Of a stretch of 64,000 nt of DNA, positions 7,528 through 16,083 are shown one piece after another. The position numbers and the translations under genes were made by a program. The DNA lies in NCBI GenBank assembly GCA_910574995.1, contig CAJTCS010000001.1:62001-126000 (forward strand), in the 5' to 3' direction. The notes under the pieces are model-generated. The model ran no database searches. It saw nothing but the letters and a program-made list of their open reading frames with translations, and was not told the DNA's origin. Position 1 is the stretch's first letter; the number at the start of each line of letters is the position of its first letter. The DNA comes from Oscillospiraceae bacterium (GTDB lineage: Bacteria; Bacillota; Clostridia; Oscillospirales; Acutalibacteraceae).

Positions 7528-9522
7528 GTGGCAGACAACGGAAAAAAGAATACCCGCTCCCGCCGGCCCCAAGACCAGGCGGGGGATACGCCCCGCATTG
7601 GGAAGATAGCGGGCCCCAAGCAGAAGGACCCCCAGGCCGGGGAAAAGCCGGAGAACGGGAAGGGGCGGCGGCCCCTTGGCCGGGGCCGGCAAGGGAAGGC
7701 CCAGCCGGCAAAAGCGGCTCCGGCCAAGCAAGAGGGCAGGCCCAAGCAGCAGCGGGGGAAGCGCCAGGTGCTGGGCTCGGCCCCCATTGCCGCCGCCCAG
7801 CAGAAGGCTGCGGCCAAGGCCCAGCCCCAGCCGCCCAAGCGGGGCCGGGGCCGGCGCGGGAAGAAGCCCCCTATCCGGGCGTATTTCCTGGGGGGGCTTA
7901 ACGAGATTGGCAAGAACTTTACCGTGTACGAGTGCCAGGAGGACATGGTCATCGTAGACTGCGGCCTGGCTTTCCCAGACGAGGAGATGCTGGGCGTCGA
8001 CCTGGTCATACCGGACTTTACCTTTATCGAGAAAAACCGCGGCCGCATCCGGGGCGTGGTGATCACCCACGGCCATGAGGACCACATCGGCGCGGTGCCC
8101 TACCTGTTGAAAAAGCTGAACGTGCCCGTATATGGCACGGCCCTGACCATCGGGCTGATTGAGGGCAAGCTGAAAGAGCACGGCCTTACGGGCTCGGCCC
8201 GCCTGCATGTCACCCCGGCCGGGTCCCATATCCGCATGGGCTGCATGGACGTGGAACTCATCCATGTAAACCATTCCATTGCCGACGCGGTGGCCCTGGC
8301 CATCCACAGCCCCGCCGGGGTGCTGGTGCACACCGGGGACTTCAAGGTGGACTTTACCCCGGAAGAGGGGGGCGTCATCGACCTGGCGCGGTTTGCGGAA
8401 TTGGGCAAAGAGGGCGTTTTGGCTTTGCTGGCAGACTCTACCAACGCCGAGCGCCCGGGCTATACCCAGACGGAACAGACCGTGAACAACTCGCTGGACT
8501 CCCTGTTCATGCGGGCCGAGGGCAAGCGCATCATCGTGGCCACCTTTGCCTCCTCCATCAGCCGGGTGCAGATCATTATCAACTGCGCCGTGAAGTATGG
8601 CCGCAAGGTGGCCCTGTCCGGGCGCAGCATGGTGAACGTCATCGGCATTGCCAGTGAGCTGGGCTATCTGGACGTACCCCCGGGGGTGCTCATCGACTTA
8701 AGCCTGATCAACCGCTACGAGCCCGGACAGGTGGTGCTTATCACCACCGGCAGCCAGGGTGAGCCCATGTCGGCCCTGACCCGTATGGCTTTCTCCGACC
8801 ACCGGCAGGTGGCCATCAACCCCAACGATTTCATCATCCTTTCCGCCCGGCCCATCCCCGGCAATGAAAAGACCGTGGGGGCCGTGGTAGACGAGCTTTT
8901 AAAGCAAGGATGCACGGTCATATATGAATCTATGTACGAGGTGCACGTTTCCGGCCACGCCTGCCAGGAGGAGCTGAAGATGATACAGGCCCTGACAAAG
9001 CCCAAGTTCTTCATCCCCGTCCACGGCGAGCAGAAGCACCTGCAAAAGCACGCGGGCCTTTCTATGGCCATGGGCATGCCCCGGGAGAATATCTTCATCG
9101 GCAACATCGGCAACGCCCTGGAGCTGCACGAGGACTATATGCGGCAGATTGCCGACGTGCCCGCCGGGGACGTGATGGTGGACGGCCTGGGCGTGGGCGA
9201 CGTGGGCAGCATCGTCCTGCGGGACCGGAAACACCTGGCCGAGGACGGGCTTATCGTGGCGGTGTGCTCCCTAGAGTCGGAGACAGGGCATGTGGCCGCC
9301 GGGCCGGACATCGTATCCCGGGGCTTTGTGTATGTGCGGGAATCGGAAGCCATGATGGAAGAGGCCCGCAAGCTGGTTTACAAGACCCTGGAGGACTGCG
9401 CCTCCCGCCATGTGCGGGACTGGGGCGCCCTGAAGCAGAACGTGAAGGACGAGCTTTCCCGCTATGTCTACCGCAAAACCCAGCGCAGCCCCATGATCCT
9501 CCCCATCCTTATGGAGGTGTAA
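7528..9522 (+). CDS. rnj: Ribonuclease J with long basic N-terminal extension
   Basis: Metallo-beta-lactamase/beta-CASP ribonuclease that acts as a 5'-3' exonuclease and endonuclease in RNA decay and maturation. The metal motif THGHEDHIGA is near residue 180, and further ligands lie in LVHTGDFKVD and the C-terminal PVHGEQKHL. The catalytic body starts at about residue 114. The first ~110 residues are Lys/Arg/Pro/Gln-rich and look disordered, so the protein is 664 residues instead of about 555. The GTG start is preceded by AGGAGG at good spacing. The extension may bind RNA or partners (inference). Confidence 0.93.
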   Translation: MADNGKKNTRSRRPQDQAGDTPRIGKIAGPKQKDPQAGEKPENGKGRRPLGRGRQGKAQPAKAAPAKQEGRPKQQRGKRQVLGSAPIAAAQQKAAAKAQPQPPKRGRGRRGKKPPIRAYFLGGLNEIGKNFTVYECQEDMVIVDCGLAFPDEEMLGVDLVIPDFTFIEKNRGRIRGVVITHGHEDHIGAVPYLLKKLNVPVYGTALTIGLIEGKLKEHGLTGSARLHVTPAGSHIRMGCMDVELIHVNHSIADAVALAIHSPAGVLVHTGDFKVDFTPEEGGVIDLARFAELGKEGVLALLADSTNAERPGYTQTEQTVNNSLDSLFMRAEGKRIIVATFASSISRVQIIINCAVKYGRKVALSGRSMVNVIGIASELGYLDVPPGVLIDLSLINRYEPGQVVLITTGSQGEPMSALTRMAFSDHRQVAINPNDFIILSARPIPGNEKTVGAVVDELLKQGCTVIYESMYEVHVSGHACQEELKMIQALTKPKFFIPVHGEQKHLQKHAGLSMAMGMPRENIFIGNIGNALELHEDYMRQIADVPAGDVMVDGLGVGDVGSIVLRDRKHLAEDGLIVAVCSLESETGHVAAGPDIVSRGFVYVRESEAMMEEARKLVYKTLEDCASRHVRDWGALKQNVKDELSRYVYRKTQRSPMILPILMEV

Positions 9523-9579
9523 GGGCAGGCTAAAAAAAGCCCCCGGGAGGGGGCGCGGCAAACAAAAGGAGGGGGCCAG

Positions 9580-11559
9580 GTGCGCAAGAAGAAAGTATGG
9601 GTGGTGTCGCCGCTGTTCTACCTGATGGCGGCGGCGATGGTATGCATGGCGCTGGCCAGCTACCCGTACAGCCGGGTGCTGTTCCTCATCGAGGCCACGG
9701 CCGCCGGGCTGGCGGCGCTGGCGGTGACGGTATCGGACCTGGTGTACCGGGGAAGCGTTGCGGCCACCATGCGCAGCGTGAAAAAGGTGCTGGCGGCGGA
9801 GGAAGAGCGGTCTTTCCAGGAATTTGCCCTGCCTGTGGCGGTGGTAGCCCCGGCTGGGGACATTGTGTGGGCCAACGCGGCCTTTGCCCAGTCCCTGTGC
9901 CAGGGGGGGGACTATTTGGGGGAAAACGTGCTGAAGTATATTTACCCCAAGACCTTCCGGCAGGTGATGGGGGAAAAAGGCGCGGCCGTGTCCCACGGGG
10001 GGCGGGAATACACCGTGTACGGGGCCCGGGCGGAGAAGGGCTTTTTGCTGTATTTCGTGGACGACACCTACTTCAAGGCCGTGAACAAGGAATACCGGGA
10101 GAAAAGGCCCGTGGTATGCCTGGCCCACTTTGACAACCGGGACGAGCTGGTGCGGGACAGCCTGGGCGACGAGGAATCCCGCATTATCGCGGGGGTAGAG
10201 GCGGCCCTGCGGGAATGGGTGGCGGACGAGCTGGGCGGCTTTGTGCGCCGCCTGAGCAACGGGCGGTACCTGCTGCTGACGGACGACGCCCATATTGAAG
10301 AAGCGAAAAAAAGGCGCTTCCGGGTGTTAGACCATGTGCGGGAGGTGCGCAACGCCCGCAACAACATGAGCGCCACCGTGTCCGTCGGCATTGGCCGGGG
10401 GGCAAAAGACATTGCCGAAAGCGAGCGGTGGGCCCGGCAGGCCCTGGACATGGCCCTGGGCCGCGGCGGGGACCAGGTGGCCGTGCGCCAAGAGGGCGAT
10501 ACATACGAGTTCTTTGGCGGGCTTTCCAAGGGTGTGGAAAAGCGGGACAAGGTGCGCACCCGCGTCATCGCCGCCACCTTGACGGACCACATCAAGGCCA
10601 GCGACCAGGTGTTCGTCATGGGGCACAAGAACTCGGACCTGGACAGCGTGGGGGCCGCCGTGGGCATGTGGGCGGTCATAAAAAAGGGCCTGGAAAAGCC
10701 GGCGCACATTGTGATAGACAGGGGGCGGACGCTGGCCGGGCCTGTGGCCGACATGGTGGAAGACGCCTATCCCGAAGAGGCGGCGTTCGTAAGCCCAGGC
10801 GATGCCCAGCAGGCCATGACGGACCGCTCCCTCCTGATCGTAGTGGACACCCATTCGGTAAACTTTGTGGAAAGCCGCGAGCTGCTGCAAAGGGCCGTGC
10901 GGGTGGTGGTCATCGACCACCACCGGATGATGGTGTCCCATATCAAGAACGCGCTGATTTTTTACCACGAGCCCTATGCCAGTTCGGCCTCGGAGATGGT
11001 GACCGAGCTGGCGCAGTATATCAAGGGCTCCGCTTTGGACGGGGTGGACGCGGAGGCCCTGCTGGCGGGCATTATGCTGGATACGAAGAATTTCGTGCTG
11101 AAAACGGGCGTGCGTACCTTCGAGGCTTCCGCTTTCCTGCGCAGGCGGGGGGCGGACACGGTGGCGGTGAAAAAGCTGTTCTCCAGCACGCTGGACAATT
11201 ATAAGCAGAAAGCCCAGCTGGTGTCCAGCGCGGAGATTTACCAGGGCTGCGCGGTGGCCACCTCTACCCTGGAACACGGGGACCTGCGGGTGGCGGCGGC
11301 CCAGGCGGCGGACGAGCTGCTGACCATTTTAGGGGTGAGGGCCTCTTTTGTGCTGTACCGCACCGGGCCGGACGTGAACATCTCGGCCCGCAGCCTGGGG
11401 GACGTGAACGTGCAGCTGATTTTAGAGGAGTTCGGCGGGGGCGGGCACTTGACCATGGCCGGGGCCCAGCTGAAAAGCGTCAACATACAAGACGCCCGCC
11501 GGGCGCTGCTGCGGGCCCTGGACCAGAAGCTGGCCGAGGTCAGCGCGGGGCAGAATTGA
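9580..11559 (+). CDS. gdpP: GdpP-type c-di-AMP phosphodiesterase (DHH-DHHA1)
   Basis: A 659-residue membrane protein predicted to hydrolyse c-di-AMP. Two transmembrane segments occupy residues about 8-55. A degenerate PAS-like segment and a degenerate GGDEF segment (around ALGRGGDQV, residue 295) follow. The DHH phosphoesterase starts near residue 345 (GHKNSDLDSVGA) with VDTHS and VIDHHRM, and the DHHA1 end has GGGGHLTMAG near residue 618. The GTG start follows AAAAGGAGG. A 6-bp GC hairpin (9539-9554) lies between rnj and this gene without a T-run. The order gdpP-rplI is common in Bacillota. Confidence 0.93.
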   Translation: MRKKKVWVVSPLFYLMAAAMVCMALASYPYSRVLFLIEATAAGLAALAVTVSDLVYRGSVAATMRSVKKVLAAEEERSFQEFALPVAVVAPAGDIVWANAAFAQSLCQGGDYLGENVLKYIYPKTFRQVMGEKGAAVSHGGREYTVYGARAEKGFLLYFVDDTYFKAVNKEYREKRPVVCLAHFDNRDELVRDSLGDEESRIIAGVEAALREWVADELGGFVRRLSNGRYLLLTDDAHIEEAKKRRFRVLDHVREVRNARNNMSATVSVGIGRGAKDIAESERWARQALDMALGRGGDQVAVRQEGDTYEFFGGLSKGVEKRDKVRTRVIAATLTDHIKASDQVFVMGHKNSDLDSVGAAVGMWAVIKKGLEKPAHIVIDRGRTLAGPVADMVEDAYPEEAAFVSPGDAQQAMTDRSLLIVVDTHSVNFVESRELLQRAVRVVVIDHHRMMVSHIKNALIFYHEPYASSASEMVTELAQYIKGSALDGVDAEALLAGIMLDTKNFVLKTGVRTFEASAFLRRRGADTVAVKKLFSSTLDNYKQKAQLVSSAEIYQGCAVATSTLEHGDLRVAAAQAADELLTILGVRASFVLYRTGPDVNISARSLGDVNVQLILEEFGGGGHLTMAGAQLKSVNIQDARRALLRALDQKLAEVSAGQN

Positions 11560-11624
11560 CAAAAAGGTTTTTTTGCTGTATGCTGGGAAGCAGCCGCAGC
11601 TAGGAACAGAAGGGAGAACGCAGT

Positions 11625-12071
11625 ATGAAAGTGGTTTTGTTGCAGGATGTGAAGTCGATTGGGAAAAAGGGCGAGCTTTGCACGGTGTCGGACGGCTACG
11701 CCAGGAATTTCCTCCTTCCCCGGAAGCTGGCCAAAGAGGCCGACGCCCAGGCCATGAACGAGCTGAAAAACGCGGAGGCCGCTAAGGAATATAAGATCAA
11801 GACGGAAACCGAGCAGGCCCAGAAAAGCGCCGCGGCCCTTTCCGGGAAGACGGTGAAGATTTATGCCAAGGCAGGCCAGGGCGGGAAGATTTTCGGCTCG
11901 GTCACTTCCCGGGAGATTGCCCAGGAGATCGGCAGGCAGTTCGGCGTGGAGGTGGATAAACGCAAGGTGGCCCTGGAGGCGGACATCAAGGCCTTCGGCA
12001 CCTATAGCTTCCAGGTGAAATTTTATAACGGCGTCGCCGCCTCTATGAGCGTGGCCGTGTGCGAGCCGTGA
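11625..12071 (+). CDS. rplI: 50S ribosomal protein L9
   Basis: A 148-residue large-subunit protein that binds 23S rRNA near the L1 stalk. The N-terminal rRNA-binding signature is clear ([27 protein letters not shown]), the central helix is charged, and the C-terminal domain has the [13 protein letters not shown] motif. AGGGAGA precedes the ATG. It lies 65 bases downstream of gdpP, a conserved pairing, and a hairpin follows. Confidence 0.97.
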   Translation: MKVVLLQDVKSIGKKGELCTVSDGYARNFLLPRKLAKEADAQAMNELKNAEAAKEYKIKTETEQAQKSAAALSGKTVKIYAKAGQGGKIFGSVTSREIAQEIGRQFGVEVDKRKVALEADIKAFGTYSFQVKFYNGVAASMSVAVCEP

Positions 12072-12074
12072 CGC

Positions 12075-12106
12075 AAGGGCCGCCCTCTTTTCTGGGGGCG
12101 GCCCTT
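12075..12106 (+). terminator. Hairpin terminator after rplI
   Basis: AAGGGCCGCCC (12075-12085) pairs with GGGCGGCCCTT (12096-12106). The downstream T-run is short and delayed (TTTTT at about 12116), so efficiency is uncertain. Confidence 0.6.
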
Positions 12107-12121
12107 ATCCCGGCGGTTTTT

Positions 12122-12135
12122 AAAACATTTGTTCG
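12122..12135 (+). promoter_or_regulatory. Candidate LexA (SOS) box upstream of recA
   Basis: AAAACATTTGTTCG matches the Bacillota LexA/DinR consensus CGAACRNRYGTTYG at all but three positions. It lies 19 bases upstream of the recA -35 element. SOS control of recA is well established in the phylum, so the site is plausible though not perfect. Confidence 0.5.
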
Positions 12136-12153
12136 TAAATTGGCCGGGCTCCA

Positions 12154-12182
12154 TTGCTTTTACAGGGCGGATGGGGTATAAT
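12154..12182 (+). promoter_or_regulatory. Sigma-A promoter for recA-recX
   Basis: TTGCTT (12154-12159) and a perfect TATAAT (12177-12182) with a 17-base spacer, about 120 bases upstream of recA. Confidence 0.75.
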
Positions 12183-12303
12183 GGTGGCAGGCGGCTATAG
12201 GGGGAGGGCAGGACAGGCAGGCCCCCGGCATACCATAGGCCCGGCGCGCCGCGCACCCCATTATACATAAGCCAAAGTGCAAACAAGGGAGAGTGTTGCC
12301 CCA

Positions 12304-13500
12304 ATGGCAGAGAAAAAGCAGGCCCCCGTCAGTACGCGGGCTTCAGACGTGAAACCGGAAGACAAAGCCAAGGCCCTGGAAACGGCGTTGGCGCAGATTA
12401 AAAAGCAGTTTGGCGAGGGGGCCGTTATGCGCCTGGGCCAAGACAACGCCCTGAACGTAGAGGCCATCCCCACGGGCTCGCTGTCCCTAGACCTGGCCCT
12501 GGGCATAGGCGGGCTGCCCCGGGGGCGCATTGTGGAGATATACGGGCCGGAATCCTCCGGTAAGACCACCCTGGCCCTGCACTGCATTGCGGAAGGGCAG
12601 AAGATGGGCGGCAACGCCGCCTTTATCGACGTAGAGCACGCCCTGGACCCGGTGTATGCCTCCCACCTGGGCGTAGATGTGGAAAGCCTGCTGGTGTCCC
12701 AGCCGGATACGGGCGAACAGGCCCTGGAGATTACGGAGGCCCTGGTGCGTTCCAACGCTATCGACGTAATCGTGGTAGACTCGGTGGCGGCGCTGGTGCC
12801 CCGGGCGGAAATAGAAGGGGAGATGGGCGACACCCACGTGGGCCTGCAGGCCCGGCTGATGAGCCAGGCCCTGCGGAAGCTGGCCGGGGCCATCTCCAAG
12901 TCCAACTGTGTGGCCATCTTCATCAACCAGCTGCGGGAGAAGGTGGGCGTGGTATACGGCAACCCGGAGGTAACGCCGGGCGGGCGGGCCCTGAAGTTTT
13001 ATGCCTCGGTGCGCATAGAGGTGCGCAAGGGGGAGGTCATCAAGAACGGCACGGAGATGATCGGCGCGCGGACGAAGACCAAGGTGGTAAAGAACAAGAT
13101 ATCCCCCCCTTTCCGTACGGCAGAGTTCGACGTGATGTACGGCACGGGCATCTCCCGCACAGGAGAACTGCTGGATATCGCCGTACAGCTGGAGGTGATA
13201 CAGAAGGCGGGGGCCTGGTTCTCTTATAATGGGGAGCGTATCGGCCAGGGCCGGGACAAGTCTAAGGATTTCCTGGCCACGCACCCGGATATCGCCGGGG
13301 AAATTGAGGGAAAGGTGCGGGAGGGCATGGACAAGCTTTACGCCCAGCCCTCCGCAAAGGGCGGCGTAAAGCCTGTGGCGGAAGGGGACGTCCCCATCCC
13401 CGGCCCCTCCCAGCTAGAACTGGGCGCCGCCGCGCCCACAGCCGCGCCCGCCCCCAAGCCGTCGGCTAAAAAGCCCATCGACATTACGGTGGACGACTGA
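12304..13500 (+). CDS. recA: RecA recombinase
   Basis: DNA strand-exchange ATPase of homologous recombination and co-protease for LexA. The 398 residues show Walker [10 protein letters not shown] (about residue 80), the [12 protein letters not shown] Walker B region, loop L1 with [12 protein letters not shown] and loop L2 NQLREKVGV. The C-terminal tail is Ala/Pro-rich and ends in acidic DITVDD. The ATG with an AAGGGAG ribosome site was chosen over a GTG nine codons upstream. It overlaps recX by one base. Confidence 0.98.
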   Translation: MAEKKQAPVSTRASDVKPEDKAKALETALAQIKKQFGEGAVMRLGQDNALNVEAIPTGSLSLDLALGIGGLPRGRIVEIYGPESSGKTTLALHCIAEGQKMGGNAAFIDVEHALDPVYASHLGVDVESLLVSQPDTGEQALEITEALVRSNAIDVIVVDSVAALVPRAEIEGEMGDTHVGLQARLMSQALRKLAGAISKSNCVAIFINQLREKVGVVYGNPEVTPGGRALKFYASVRIEVRKGEVIKNGTEMIGARTKTKVVKNKISPPFRTAEFDVMYGTGISRTGELLDIAVQLEVIQKAGAWFSYNGERIGQGRDKSKDFLATHPDIAGEIEGKVREGMDKLYAQPSAKGGVKPVAEGDVPIPGPSQLELGAAAPTAAPAPKPSAKKPIDITVDD

Positions 13501-14102
13501 TGGAACTGACAGCGGCAGAGCCCCGGCGGGGGAGGCTGACCCAGCTGTTCCTGGACGGGGAGCGGGCGGCGCGGGTGGACACGGAGACCTTCCTGCGGTC
13601 GGGCCTGCGGCCTGGGGACCAGGTGACGGAGGAAAGGCTGTGCCAGCTTTTGCAGGATTCGGACGCGAACCGGGCGAAGGAAAAGGCCCTGTACCTGCTG
13701 GGATACCGAAGCCACTCGAAAAAAGAGCTGGCCGAAAAGATAGCCCGCGCGGGGGTCGGCCGCCAAGCCGCCCAAGAGGCGGCCGACCGTATGGAAGAGC
13801 TGGGGCTTATCGACGACGGGGCTTACGCCCGCCAATATGCCAAAGAGCTGTTCACCCGCAAACGGTACGGGGCCATGCGGGTGCGGCAAGAGCTGCTGCG
13901 CAAGGGCATCGACGGGGAATTGATAGAAGAGGTCTTGGCGGGGTATGGGGACGGGGACGCCGCCCAGGGGAATATCCAGGCTGTGCTGGAAAAAAAATAC
14001 CCCGGCTGGGAGGAAGACGACAGGCAGCGCCGCCGGGCCTTTGCCGCCCTGCGGCGCATGGGCTATTCCTTCGAGGATATCCGCCAGGCTATGGGTTTTT
14101 AG
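13500..14102 (+). CDS. recX: Regulatory protein RecX
   Basis: Modulator that binds RecA filaments and limits recombinase activity. The 200-residue protein consists of the three-helix RecX repeats, recognised by AKEKALYLLGYRSHSKKEL, EELGLIDDGAYARQYA and the final RRMGYSFEDIRQAM. The stop and start codons of recA and recX overlap (TGATG), so they are translationally coupled. Confidence 0.92.
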   Translation: MELTAAEPRRGRLTQLFLDGERAARVDTETFLRSGLRPGDQVTEERLCQLLQDSDANRAKEKALYLLGYRSHSKKELAEKIARAGVGRQAAQEAADRMEELGLIDDGAYARQYAKELFTRKRYGAMRVRQELLRKGIDGELIEEVLAGYGDGDAAQGNIQAVLEKKYPGWEEDDRQRRRAFAALRRMGYSFEDIRQAMGF

Positions 14103-14760
14103 GGCGGCGGGAAAAGCACCATGTGGCAAGATATACGAGAGAAGAAGCCTGGGACCTGACCCCAGGCTTCTTGCATGGGGCAAAGCGGCCGGCATAGGGG
14201 CGTATGGGTTTTGTTCTACACCCCAGCTGGTATATGAGCCTGACCCCAGGCGTGTCCAGCACCTGCTCCAATGGCTCATCGGATTTTGCGCCCAAAGCCC
14301 GGGCCTCTGCCTCAAACGTTTCCGCAAAGGGGCCTGGCTCCCCGGCGGCTCCCGCCCGGTAGCACTCACAAAGGAACCGCTCCACTTCTCGCATAAAGTC
14401 CTGTCCACTGGGCAGATCGTATTGGCATAGTTTTCCCTGCCGCTTACGCAGTACCCGGGCATAGTGGGCCAGAAACTTTTGCATAGCGGCGTGGTACTGC
14501 CGGGGAGGCAATGCCAGCTTTAGGACGGTCTGCCGCAGCTTGGCGCGGTCTGTCCACCCGCCGCTTTTTGGGGAGAAGGTCAAGGCGTGCTGTATGACCT
14601 CGGGGAACTTCTCAAACACCCCGCTTACCGCTTTTCCCAATTCTCCCTCCAGCAGGCAGGCTTCTATTGTGAATGACCAGCAGCCGGTATGTACCACCGG
14701 GACAGGGTACAGCTCTCGAACCTGTGTTTCGTTTAGCTCTATGATTTTTGGGTTTTCCAT
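14089..14760 (-). CDS. Hypothetical accessory protein, C-terminus probably truncated
   Basis: A 223-residue protein of unknown family. The first ~190 residues look like a folded helical domain. The last ~30 residues are encoded by the recX terminator hairpin and the tail of recX (14-base overlap), a sequence unlikely to be native. I infer that the original 3' end was lost at the boundary of the mobile segment. The ATG with AGAGGA upstream was preferred to a TTG five codons earlier. It follows 14772-15089 by 11 bases, so the two form an operon. Confidence 0.5.
   Translation of the reverse strand: MENPKIIELNETQVRELYPVPVVHTGCWSFTIEACLLEGELGKAVSGVFEKFPEVIQHALTFSPKSGGWTDRAKLRQTVLKLALPPRQYHAAMQKFLAHYARVLRKRQGKLCQYDLPSGQDFMREVERFLCECYRAGAAGEPGPFAETFEAEARALGAKSDEPLEQVLDTPGVRLIYQLGCRTKPIRPYAGRFAPCKKPGVRSQASSLVYLATWCFSRRPKNP
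14142..14172. terminator. Strong hairpin between recX and the first accessory gene
   Basis: A 12-bp perfect stem (14142-14153 with 14161-14172) and a seven-base loop, without a long T-run. It can end recA-recX transcription. The minus-strand accessory gene reads through it, suggesting that this is near a junction between core and acquired DNA. Confidence 0.6.
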
Positions 14761-14771
14761 GATTTCCTCTT

Positions 14772-15089
14772 TCAACTCCTTTCGCCCCGGCTAAGCCCAG
14801 AGTTGTACGCGTCCATATAGTAATCCTGCATCAGCTCTGCTATCTCCCCGGCGTCCTGCCGCCCGAACTGCTTGACCGACCATCCCAGAAAACACTCCCA
14901 GTCTGCCGCTGGGCGTCCGGCCTGACGGTCTTCCCTGCCTTTTCTGTCAAAGGCAGAGGCCGTTTTATCAAACTGCGCCGCCCATCTGTGGGCCTCTGGG
15001 GACAGCTTTTCCCCGGTCACTTCCGTATACTCGTTAAGGATTTCTGAGGGGTACACGAACATGATAGGGCCGTTGTCTATTCTTTCCAT
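14772..15089 (-). CDS. Hypothetical accessory protein, 105 residues
   Basis: A soluble acidic protein with no recognised family, preceded by an excellent ribosome site (GGAGG, 8 bases before ATG). Features such as SPEAHRWAAQFDKTASAFDRKG and LMQDYYMDAYNSG suggest a small helical protein like those found in Clostridia mobile elements. It is the first gene of a minus-strand pair with 14089-14760. The function is unknown. Confidence 0.55.
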   Translation of the reverse strand: MERIDNGPIMFVYPSEILNEYTEVTGEKLSPEAHRWAAQFDKTASAFDRKGREDRQAGRPAADWECFLGWSVKQFGRQDAGEIAELMQDYYMDAYNSGLSRGERS

Positions 15090-15110
15090 TGTGTTTCCTC
15101 CATTTTTCTA

Positions 15111-15140
15111 TTGACTTCCCCCTCTCCGGGCTGGTATACT
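15111..15140 (+). promoter_or_regulatory. Promoter of a candidate small RNA
   Basis: TTGACT (15111-15116) and TATACT (15135-15140), 18-base spacer, plus strand. No gene follows directly; a T-run hairpin ends 77 bases later. Confidence 0.55.
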
Positions 15141-15146
15141 GTGCTT

Positions 15147-15217
15147 ACCAGCCCATTTAAGGGGGCTGTGGGCCTTTATGCAACGCTTTTGACCGGGCGG
15201 CTGTATAAAGGCTTTTT
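15147..15217 (+). ncRNA. Candidate small RNA with intrinsic terminator
   Basis: From the predicted start near 15147 the RNA would hold a short hairpin (AGCC/GGCT around 15150-15167), then GCCTTTAT (15172-15179) pairing with ATAAAGGC (15205-15212), followed by TTTTT. The promoter, length of about 70 nt and terminator are the pattern of an independent small RNA. It lies head-to-head with the accessory gene at 14772-15089 and could be an antisense or trans-acting regulator. No known family was recognised. Confidence 0.45.
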
Positions 15218-15354
15218 CCTTGACCTATGCCCACACTGGTGGGTATCACCTCCTTTACAAGCTCACCCCAGGCAAGCGGCAGGGTTTTGGTAGAATCCCC
15301 ATCCCGCCCATATTCCTGCCGCTTTCCTCGGGCTGTGAGTATATTCTGCCATAG

Positions 15355-15383
15355 TTGCGTAACTATCGGAAATCTGGTATAAT
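15355..15383 (+). promoter_or_regulatory. Promoter of the toxin-antitoxin operon
   Basis: TTGCGT (15355-15360) and TATAAT (15378-15383) with a 17-base spacer, 42 bases before the first gene. Confidence 0.7.
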
Positions 15384-15424
15384 TAAGAGTGTAAAGAAAT
15401 ATCAGCCACCGAAAGGAGGCAAAC

Positions 15425-15622
15425 ATGGGAAAGGCAAGCACTAAAGCACAGAATAGGTATATAGCCAAAGTCTACGACCGTATCAACCTGACAGTAGCAA
15501 AAGGCCGCAAGGCCGTGATACAAGCCCACGCCCAGGCCCAGGGCGAGAGCGTCAACGGCTTTGTGAACAGGGCCATTGATGAGACGATGGACCGCGATAA
15601 AGGAGGTACTGACCATGAGTGA
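15425..15622 (+). CDS. Small ribbon-helix-helix type protein
   Basis: A 65-residue protein beginning with a Lys-rich tail, then a strand-helix-helix pattern (YDRINLTVAKGRKAVIQAHAQ and ESVNGFVNRAIDETM) like Arc/MetJ-type DNA-binding antitoxins. GAAAGGAGG precedes the ATG. It overlaps the next gene by 8 bases, so it is the first member of a three-gene operon with a RelE-type toxin. Probably a repressor of the operon (inference). Confidence 0.65.
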   Translation: MGKASTKAQNRYIAKVYDRINLTVAKGRKAVIQAHAQAQGESVNGFVNRAIDETMDRDKGGTDHE

Positions 15623-15839
15623 GCGCGAACAGGCAAAACAGATTATCGACCAGCTGCCAGAGTACAAAATCAGTGGGCTGTTGATGTTTTTGCAGGGCAT
15701 GAAGTTTGACGATGAGATAGAGGACGATTTATACTGCCAGCGGCTGTATCAGGAATACCTGGACGACCCGGACCCGGAAAAGCACCAGACCTTTGCGCTT
15801 GAAGACTGCATGAAAGAGTGGGGTCTCAGCGATGTATAG
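15615..15839 (+). CDS. Probable antitoxin partner of RelE-like toxin
   Basis: A 74-residue acidic protein (IIDQLPEYKISGLLMFLQGMKFDDEIED) of the kind that precedes RelE/ParE toxins in Bacillota. It overlaps both neighbours (8 bases each), so the three are coupled. It lacks an obvious DNA-binding motif. It would neutralise the toxin by covering it, while the upstream RHH protein may supply DNA binding. Confidence 0.7.
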   Translation: MSEREQAKQIIDQLPEYKISGLLMFLQGMKFDDEIEDDLYCQRLYQEYLDDPDPEKHQTFALEDCMKEWGLSDV

Positions 15840-16083
15840 CATAGTCTTTGAAAAAGCGGCAAAAAAATTTATTGACCGGCTCCCAATGCCCGATAGGCGG
15901 CGTATAGCAACGGCAATTGCCCAGCTGCCAAATGGAGCGGACATCAAAAAGCTGAAAGGACATGAGGGTCTGCTGCGACTGCGTGTGGGCGATTACCGCA
16001 TTATCTACCGGGTAGATAATGGACGGTTTATCGTCCTGGTGGTGGATGCTGGAAACCGGGGAGAGATTTACAAGCGATACTGA
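15832..16083 (+). CDS. RelE/ParE-family toxin
   Basis: An 83-residue toxin of the RelE superfamily. Recognised by YSIVFEKAAKKFIDRLP at the start, the KKLKGHEGLLRLRVGDYRIIYRV core and the final NRGEIYKRY. The basic and aromatic residues expected for ribosome-dependent mRNA cleavage are present (R in RLRVGDYR, the terminal KRY). It is the last gene of the trio. Whether it cleaves mRNA or acts like ParE cannot be told from sequence alone. Confidence 0.85.
   Translation: MYSIVFEKAAKKFIDRLPMPDRRRIATAIAQLPNGADIKKLKGHEGLLRLRVGDYRIIYRVDNGRFIVLVVDAGNRGEIYKRY

Noticed and set aside
14100-14300. Search for a third tRNA-Thr fragment marking the left end of unit A
   Set aside because: No sequence resembling the 45-bp repeat or its T-loop was found there, so the left end of unit A remains undefined.
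15157-15468. 103-codon minus-strand frame over the small RNA and operon promoter
   Set aside because: Covers two convincing promoters and a terminator, without a start signal of its own.
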